Assembly (NCBI GenBank): GCA_019828595.1 | Contig: JAHQRK010000001.1 | Span: forward strand, 868,001 to 932,000 | DNA length: 64,000 nucleotides | Source of the DNA: Aphanomyces cochlioides | Lineage: Eukaryota; Oomycota; Saprolegniomycetes; Saprolegniales; Verrucalvaceae | Direction: 5' to 3' | In this document: piece after piece, positions 63,266 through 64,000 of the stretch | Numbering within the stretch: the first letter of the stretch is position 1 | How the letters are laid out: every line of letters begins with the position of its first letter | Translations under genes and position numbers: made by a program | The notes under the pieces: generated by a model | What the model saw: only the letters and a program-made list of their open reading frames with translations | What the model was told of the DNA's origin: nothing | The model's database searches: none

Positions 63266-64000
63266 ATGGACTCAGCCCCTTTCAAGGCCCAGCCACACGT
63301 TGCATCATTTATTCAAGCGCTATACACTCTGACGCACAAAGGAGCCCCCTATGTGGACTGGTCGTCCGATGGCACGACATTTCGGATCCTCGACGTGAAG
63401 CGTTTTGCTGCCGAGGTTTTACCCCGATACTTCAAGCACAGCAATATGGCAAGCTTTCAACGACAGCTCAACTACTTCTCATTCAAGAAGGCGACCAAAA
63501 ATCATCGCACGTTGGACTACGAGTCAAGAAGGTCCCCCATGGCTGAGTTTCATCACCCTTGGTTTCGTCGAGATATGGACGAACGCATTCTGCCCTGTTT
63601 CCGTCGGAAAAAACCACATCGGGCGGTGGAGCCGCTTATGGATGTATATGTCGTTGATGATTCACGTCAAGTCCACAGCACGGCAACCCCCGCTTTGAAA
63701 TCAGTTGATCTTCAAGAAGTTCGCTCAAAAAACAAGACGAAGAAAGTTCCAACTAAAGTCACCCTACGAACACTCGAGACTCATCCAAAGAAGAGTGAGT
63801 CTGCAGAGTCGAAGAATCTGCACCGAATTGCACAGATTATGTCATCTGTCCCCCCTCCAATTCAAGCTAAAAAAATCGAGCCACTGCAAGCTCCCTCGAT
63901 TCCTCGTTACGAGATAAAGACCTGCACAGCGACACAGCACCGAGAATCAGAACAGGCGATTGATCTATCGTGGCTCGCACATGACAGAGACTTTGCGTTT
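63266..64000 (+). CDS. Heat-shock-factor-type transcription factor, cut by the window edge
   Basis: ATG 63266 (MDSAPFKAQPHVASFIQAL) opens a frame that remains open to the last base, so the 3' end is missing (245 codons seen). The HSF DNA-binding domain is at about residues 10-105: FIQALYTLTHKG, then WSSDGTTFRILDVKRFAAEV, recognition helix HSNMASFQRQLNYFSFKK and HHPWFRRDMDERILPCFRRK. The NMxSFxRQLN helix is diagnostic. The loop between the recognition helix and the wing is altered (NYFSFKKATKN) compared with NxYGFxK of animal and plant HSFs, as is common in stramenopile HSFs. Downstream is a basic, disordered region (KNKTKKVPTK) and no leucine-zipper repeat yet. It would regulate transcription in the nucleus; targets are unknown. 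Confidence 0.88.
   Translation, partial: MDSAPFKAQPHVASFIQALYTLTHKGAPYVDWSSDGTTFRILDVKRFAAEVLPRYFKHSNMASFQRQLNYFSFKKATKNHRTLDYESRRSPMAEFHHPWFRRDMDERILPCFRRKKPHRAVEPLMDVYVVDDSRQVHSTATPALKSVDLQEVRSKNKTKKVPTKVTLRTLETHPKKSESAESKNLHRIAQIMSSVPPPIQAKKIEPLQAPSIPRYEIKTCTATQHRESEQAIDLSWLAHDRDFAF

Overview
The window is nuclear DNA from a flagellate, oomycete-like stramenopile, most probably a Saprolegniales water mould (Aphanomyces, Saprolegnia or Achlya type). This is an inference, not a database match. It rests on four things: genes are packed on both strands and cut by very short GT-AG introns (about 30 to 60 bp, many under 45 bp); two cilium genes occur (IFT144/WDR19 and a CCDC180 homologue), as expected of a zoospore-forming organism; there is an HSF-type factor with an NMxSFxRQLN motif; and there is a large secreted, cysteine-rich protein with a GPI-like tail. 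About 33 protein genes can be supported. No rRNA, tRNA, CRISPR or complete transposon was seen.

Layout. 0-2.5 kb: a small coiled-coil gene, then a degraded stretch. 2.5-23 kb: a HAT/TPR repeat protein, the nucleolar helicase DBP10/DDX54, a complete ATR checkpoint kinase (2,609 aa, one intron), a WD40 protein with a PIP-box-like N-terminus, two mitochondrial carriers, a PLP-dependent D-amino-acid enzyme and a foldback repeat. 23-31 kb: TRAPPC2L, RAD54, a DUF3293 protein, the CCR4-NOT subunit NOT2, and two uncharacterised genes. 32-44 kb: the secreted protein, two neighbouring HMG-box genes, a SOUL protein, CCDC180, a CCCH-finger/ABITRAM fusion and a FAM86/METTL21-type methyltransferase. 44-58 kb: mitochondrial ribosomal bL12m, a CPBP membrane-protease relative, ATP23, a poorly resolved membrane protein, IFT144, RPN1 and a phosphatase whose catalytic Cys is Ser. 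58-64 kb: a hypothetical gene, a FYVE/TPR protein, an LYR-motif protein, a PH-domain SNAP-25-like Qbc-SNARE candidate, and an HSF cut by the window edge.

Most genes are unrelated housekeeping genes, but some themes recur: genome maintenance (ATR, RAD54, the WD40/PIP protein), mitochondria (two carriers, bL12m, ATP23, LYR protein, probably the HAT protein) and cilia (IFT144, CCDC180). Convergent gene pairs are often only 5 to 45 bp apart.

The most notable non-coding signal is a palindromic element of the form TTATCCGGATAA, often doubled, that lies just upstream of start codons at nine places, commonly between divergent genes. The leading candidates for something undescribed are this element, the PH-Qbc-SNARE fusion, the CCCH-ABITRAM fusion, the HSLDGLSR pseudophosphatase and the CPBP protein with altered active-site motifs.
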